A stretch of 64,000 nucleotides of DNA from Hyphomicrobiales bacterium (lineage in GTDB: Bacteria; Pseudomonadota; Alphaproteobacteria; Rhizobiales; Rhizobiaceae). The translations under genes were made by a program, and so were the position numbers. The notes below the pieces were generated by a model, which saw only the letters and a list, made by a program, of their open reading frames with translations, was not told the origin of the DNA and did not search any database. The DNA lies in the NCBI GenBank assembly GCA_900469345.1, contig UBWZ01000002.1, positions 735,579 through 799,578 on the forward strand, written 5' to 3'. Positions 61,291 through 64,000 of the stretch are shown here, piece after piece; the stretch's first letter is position 1, and every line of letters starts with the position of its first letter.

Positions 61291-61673
61291 GGGCCGGTAC
61301 TGATCGTCACGTCGGCCACCATGCGCCCGACGGCGAGATCAAAGATGAACACCTTCTGGTCGCCGTCCAGCTGACCGTAGAACACCAGCTGGCTGCCCGA
61401 CAGCGAGACGTCCTGCACGCTGAAGCCCGCGGGCAGAGCAGCCGTGGCCGCCAGCGGCTGGTCGGCCGGAACCGCGAAGCTCCCCGATGCGACGGTCGCG
61501 GGTGGCTGAGCCGGGCGCTGCGCGACCTTGTAGACAATGGCACCAAGGACGGCCATAAAGCAGACGAACAGGATCCCGCCCGAAACCACGATCAGAAGCA
61601 CCATTTTCCGGCGGATCTTTTCCATGGCCGGATCAAGCGGCTGTTCCTGTTCCTCGATCTCGGGTTGGGGCAT
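61287..61673 (-). CDS. Small single-pass membrane protein (DUF6476-like)
   Basis: 128 residues from ATG 61673 (AAGGA six bases upstream). Acidic N-terminus (PEIEEQEQPLDPAMEKIRRK), one transmembrane helix (about 24-48) and a periplasmic beta-rich domain (about 70-128: VQDVSLSGSQLVFYGQLDGDQKVFIFDL). DUF6476 is my best recollection for this group. It is divergent from rluD with only 31 bp between start codons, and overlaps the TrmH gene. Confidence 0.8.
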   Translation of the reverse strand: MPQPEIEEQEQPLDPAMEKIRRKMVLLIVVSGGILFVCFMAVLGAIVYKVAQRPAQPPATVASGSFAVPADQPLAATAALPAGFSVQDVSLSGSQLVFYGQLDGDQKVFIFDLAVGRMVADVTISTGP

Positions 61674-61704
61674 GGAGCGTCCTTGCAGTATGACTGGATG
61701 TCGA

Positions 61705-62730
61705 ATGACCGAACCCTTTAAACAAGCTGAAGCCCCGAGGAAAGTCCTGACGGCCGCGGATGACGCCGAAGGACGCATGGATGCCTGGCTGACCGGCGAG
61801 CTTTCGGGCGAATATTCGCGAAATCGCATCAAGGCGCTGATCGAACAGGGGGCGGTGGCTCTCAACGGCAAGGTCGTGACGGAGCCCAAGAAGAAGATCT
61901 CGCCCGGCGACGAGATCGAGATCGTGCTGCCCGAGCCCGAAGATCCCGAGCCGAAGGGCGAGGATATCCCGCTTCAGGTCCTCTACGAGGACGACGACCT
62001 GATCGTCATCGCCAAGCCCGCCGGACTCGTCGTTCATCCGGGTGCCGGCAACTGGACGGGCACGCTGGTCAATGCGCTGATCTATCACTGCGGCGACAGC
62101 CTCTCCGGCATCGGCGGCGTCAAGCGGCCGGGCATCGTCCACCGCCTCGACAAGGAAACCTCCGGCGTCATGGTCGTCGCCAAGAACGATATCGCCCATC
62201 GCCACTTGGCCGACCAGTTCGCCGACCACGGCCGAACGGGACCGCTGGAGCGCGCCTACCAGGCGGTGGTCTGGGGACGCCCGGCGGGCCTCAAGGGCAC
62301 GATCGATGCACCTCTCGGCCGCTCCAACTCGGACCGCACCAAGCGCGCCGTACAGAAGGAAGATAGCAACGACGCAAGGGAGGCAATCACCCACTACCTC
62401 GTCGCCGAGCGCTTCCAGGAAAAGCCGGATGCGACCTCTCTTGCCGCCCTCATCGAGTGCCGGCTCGAAACCGGCCGTACTCATCAGATCCGCGTTCACA
62501 TGGCCCATGTCGGCAACCCGCTGATCGGCGATCCGGAATATTCGGCCGGCTTCAAGACAAAAGCCAACCTTCTTCCCGAGCCGGCAAAAACCGTGGTCAG
62601 CCGCTTCCCGCGCCAAGCCCTGCACGCCTTCCTTCTCGCCTTCGAGCATCCGAGGACAGGCGATGTGATGGAGTTCACGGCGCCGATGCCGCCGGACATG
62701 GTGGCACTCATCGAGGCCCTGCGGCAGTAG
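61705..62730 (+). CDS. rluD: 23S rRNA pseudouridine synthase RluD-family
   Basis: 341 residues. S4 domain at about 18-80, then the RluA/RluD catalytic domain with HRLDKETSG (catalytic Asp149), KPAGLVVHPGAGN and the C-terminal CRLETGRTHQIRVHM. RluD makes pseudouridines 1911, 1915 and 1917 in helix 69 of 23S rRNA, important for ribosome function. ATG 61705 chosen; ATG 61690 is in frame. In many rhizobia rpoH follows rluD; here an AraC gene follows instead. Confidence 0.92.
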   Translation: MTEPFKQAEAPRKVLTAADDAEGRMDAWLTGELSGEYSRNRIKALIEQGAVALNGKVVTEPKKKISPGDEIEIVLPEPEDPEPKGEDIPLQVLYEDDDLIVIAKPAGLVVHPGAGNWTGTLVNALIYHCGDSLSGIGGVKRPGIVHRLDKETSGVMVVAKNDIAHRHLADQFADHGRTGPLERAYQAVVWGRPAGLKGTIDAPLGRSNSDRTKRAVQKEDSNDAREAITHYLVAERFQEKPDATSLAALIECRLETGRTHQIRVHMAHVGNPLIGDPEYSAGFKTKANLLPEPAKTVVSRFPRQALHAFLLAFEHPRTGDVMEFTAPMPPDMVALIEALRQ

Positions 62731-62799
62731 CCCGCTTTCGGGTGGCGGCGGGCCGGGTCCGGGCGTAGGATCGGCACCTGACGAAACGGTGCCGCACCC

Positions 62800-63636
62800 A
62801 TGACGACAAGCCATCTGCATTCCACCCGGCTTCTGGAAACGGATCTCGTCTCCGTGTTCGACGTGGTGTGCGACGGCGGCTGCCGGCACCTCAGCGAACC
62901 GGAGACAGCGGCGAGCACCTCTCTCGTCTTTCCCTATCGCGGCGTCTTTATCCGGCACATCGATGGCGAAGACGTGGTGGCCGAGGCAAGCCAGGTCCTC
63001 TTCTTCAATCGCGGCGACCTGTACCGCATCAGCCATCCCGTTCCCGGCGGCGATGCCTGTTTGAGCCTCAGCGCACCGGAAGCCCTGCTCGACGAGCTGG
63101 TCCCGAAAACGCACCGGCGCGCTGGCGCGGTCTTTGCCTTCAACAAGCAGCGGCTCGCAGTCGATGCGAGAGCGCAGGCCCAGGTCGCCCTGTTGCGCCA
63201 CAGCCTGGTGACGGGAACAGCAGAGCCGCTCGAAGGCGAGGCGCTGGCCCTGACGCTGATACGGCGCAGCGTCGGCGAGCGCGCCGTCCGTGCGCCGGTC
63301 GCAGGCTTCAGCGCCCAGAAGCTGGTGAACCGCACCAAGCTGCTGCTCTCCGCCGATCTTGCACGCCGCTGGACTTTGTCCGAGATCGCCGCGGAAGCCG
63401 GCGTTTCGCCCGTCTACCTGACGCAGGTGTTCCGCAAGGTGGAAGGCATGCCGCTTTACCGCTACCAGCTGCGGCTGAGGCTCGCCCGCGCGCTCGACCT
63501 CCTCGGAAGCTGCGATGACCTGACGTCGTTCGGGCTGGATCTCGGCTTTTCCAGCCACAGCCATTTCTCGTCGTCCTTTCGCCAGGTCTACGGGCGCACG
63601 CCGGCCGAATTCCAGCGCTTCGCGGGCGTCCGCTAG
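62800..63636 (+). CDS. AraC-family transcriptional regulator
   Basis: 278 residues. N-terminal cupin-like sensor domain (about 20-130: SLVFPYRGVFIRHIDGED, VLFFNRGDLYRISHP) and C-terminal double helix-turn-helix of AraC type (about 185-278: LARRWTLSEIAAEAGVSPVYLTQVFRKVEGMPLYRYQLRLRLARAL, then FSSHSHFSSSFRQVYGRTPAEFQR). The small Cys-rich protein 92 bp downstream on the same strand is a possible target. Ligand unknown. Confidence 0.88.
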   Translation: MTTSHLHSTRLLETDLVSVFDVVCDGGCRHLSEPETAASTSLVFPYRGVFIRHIDGEDVVAEASQVLFFNRGDLYRISHPVPGGDACLSLSAPEALLDELVPKTHRRAGAVFAFNKQRLAVDARAQAQVALLRHSLVTGTAEPLEGEALALTLIRRSVGERAVRAPVAGFSAQKLVNRTKLLLSADLARRWTLSEIAAEAGVSPVYLTQVFRKVEGMPLYRYQLRLRLARALDLLGSCDDLTSFGLDLGFSSHSHFSSSFRQVYGRTPAEFQRFAGVR

Positions 63637-63727
63637 CCGCAATCGCAGATCGCTAAAGATTTTGACAGCGCCGAGCCCCCGGCCCGTGTTTATCTGCCGG
63701 CGTCACCATCACACGGGAGGAAACCAC

Positions 63728-63910
63728 ATGAAGACCGATACCTGCGCTGTCTGCGACTGCCCCCTCGACCACACGCGCAAGTCTGTCCGGATCGGCGGCA
63801 GAACCGTCGAAGTTTGCTGCGAGGAATGCGCCCAGATACTGCGTGACGCCGAAATCGCCAGCCGATCGGCAGCCGCCGAAGCCGCAACGGCAAAGCGTGC
63901 GGACGGCTAA
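63728..63910 (+). CDS. Small Cys-rich (TRASH-like) metal-binding protein
   Basis: 60 residues from ATG 63728 with GGAGG six bases upstream. CAVC…P, then after 22 residues VCCEEC: the spacing resembles the TRASH treble-clef used for binding heavy metals (Cu, Zn). No signal peptide. The rest is charged and helical. It may be a cytoplasmic metallochaperone or metal sensor fragment controlled by the AraC regulator upstream. Confidence 0.7.
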   Translation: MKTDTCAVCDCPLDHTRKSVRIGGRTVEVCCEECAQILRDAEIASRSAAAEAATAKRADG

Positions 63911-64000
63911 CCTCTAGCGCAGGACAGACGCCGATCAGGCGGAAGCGGACGCGGCAGAGAGGCCGCTTCGTCCGCAACTGTGCGCACACCCATGTCAGGA

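Overview
The window is a gene-dense, high-GC piece of an alphaproteobacterial chromosome, almost certainly Rhizobiaceae (Hyphomicrobiales). The evidence is an essentially canonical CtrA, next to ChpT, a SciP (DUF1153) homologue, FliJ and an EipA (DUF1134) homologue; rhizobial-type urt and liv transport operons; a LOV/HWE sensor-kinase cluster; a soxBDAG operon; and an intergenic mosaic element of rhizobial type. The genus cannot be fixed by reading. No rRNA, tRNA, CRISPR array, transposase or replication origin was recognised.

Layout. 1-7.2 kb: a secreted PHB-depolymerase-like esterase running off the left edge, then the urea ABC transporter urtABCDE (minus strand). 7.4-10.5 kb: a secreted Asp/His-rich repeat protein behind an 11-bp-phased direct repeat, then a PepSY protein, OmpR-type regulator and PhoQ-type kinase. 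10.5-16 kb: a trehalose-synthase-like GH13 enzyme, an MFS exporter, glucose-6-phosphate dehydrogenase and an LpxO-type hydroxylase. 16.4-27 kb: a signalling island with an NCS1-permease/Cys-cluster/histidine-kinase/receiver fusion and its LuxR-type partner, a LOV histidine kinase with a single receiver (lovK-lovR style), a GAF/PAS HWE kinase with a receiver, and a PAS-LuxR regulator that appears frameshifted near its start. 27-31.5 kb: CsbD, DUF992 and PhnA-like membrane proteins, an ArsB/NhaD-type permease and an orphan cheD.

31.5-37.1 kb: branched-chain amino-acid transporter livHMGF, a small membrane protein and livK. 37.3-39.8 kb: a dimethylglycine-dehydrogenase-like flavoprotein. 40-48 kb: two tandem GntR/FCD regulators, then a catabolic and uptake locus resembling quinate/shikimate degradation: a QuiC-type 3-dehydroshikimate dehydratase, an amino-acid-type ABC transporter, a type II dehydroquinase and a shikimate-dehydrogenase-like protein. 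The last two keep their catalytic residues but have lost several substrate-contact residues, so the true substrate may differ. 48-53.1 kb: heterotetrameric sarcosine oxidase soxBDAG.

53.3-59.2 kb: a DUF2793 protein, then a cell-cycle region (sciP, pqiA-like, fliJ, ctrA, a degenerate receiver, chpT, eipA) with GANTC methylation sites and near-consensus CtrA boxes in its promoters. 59.3-64 kb: a membrane-anchored coiled-coil protein, a TrmH-type RNA methyltransferase, a small membrane protein, rluD, an AraC regulator and a small Cys-rich metal-binding-like protein.

The points most worth following up are the variant shikimate-like locus, the degenerate receiver between chpT and ctrA, the transporter-fused hybrid kinase, the LOV kinase with a degraded ATP-binding domain, and the phased direct repeat beside the PepSY two-component system.
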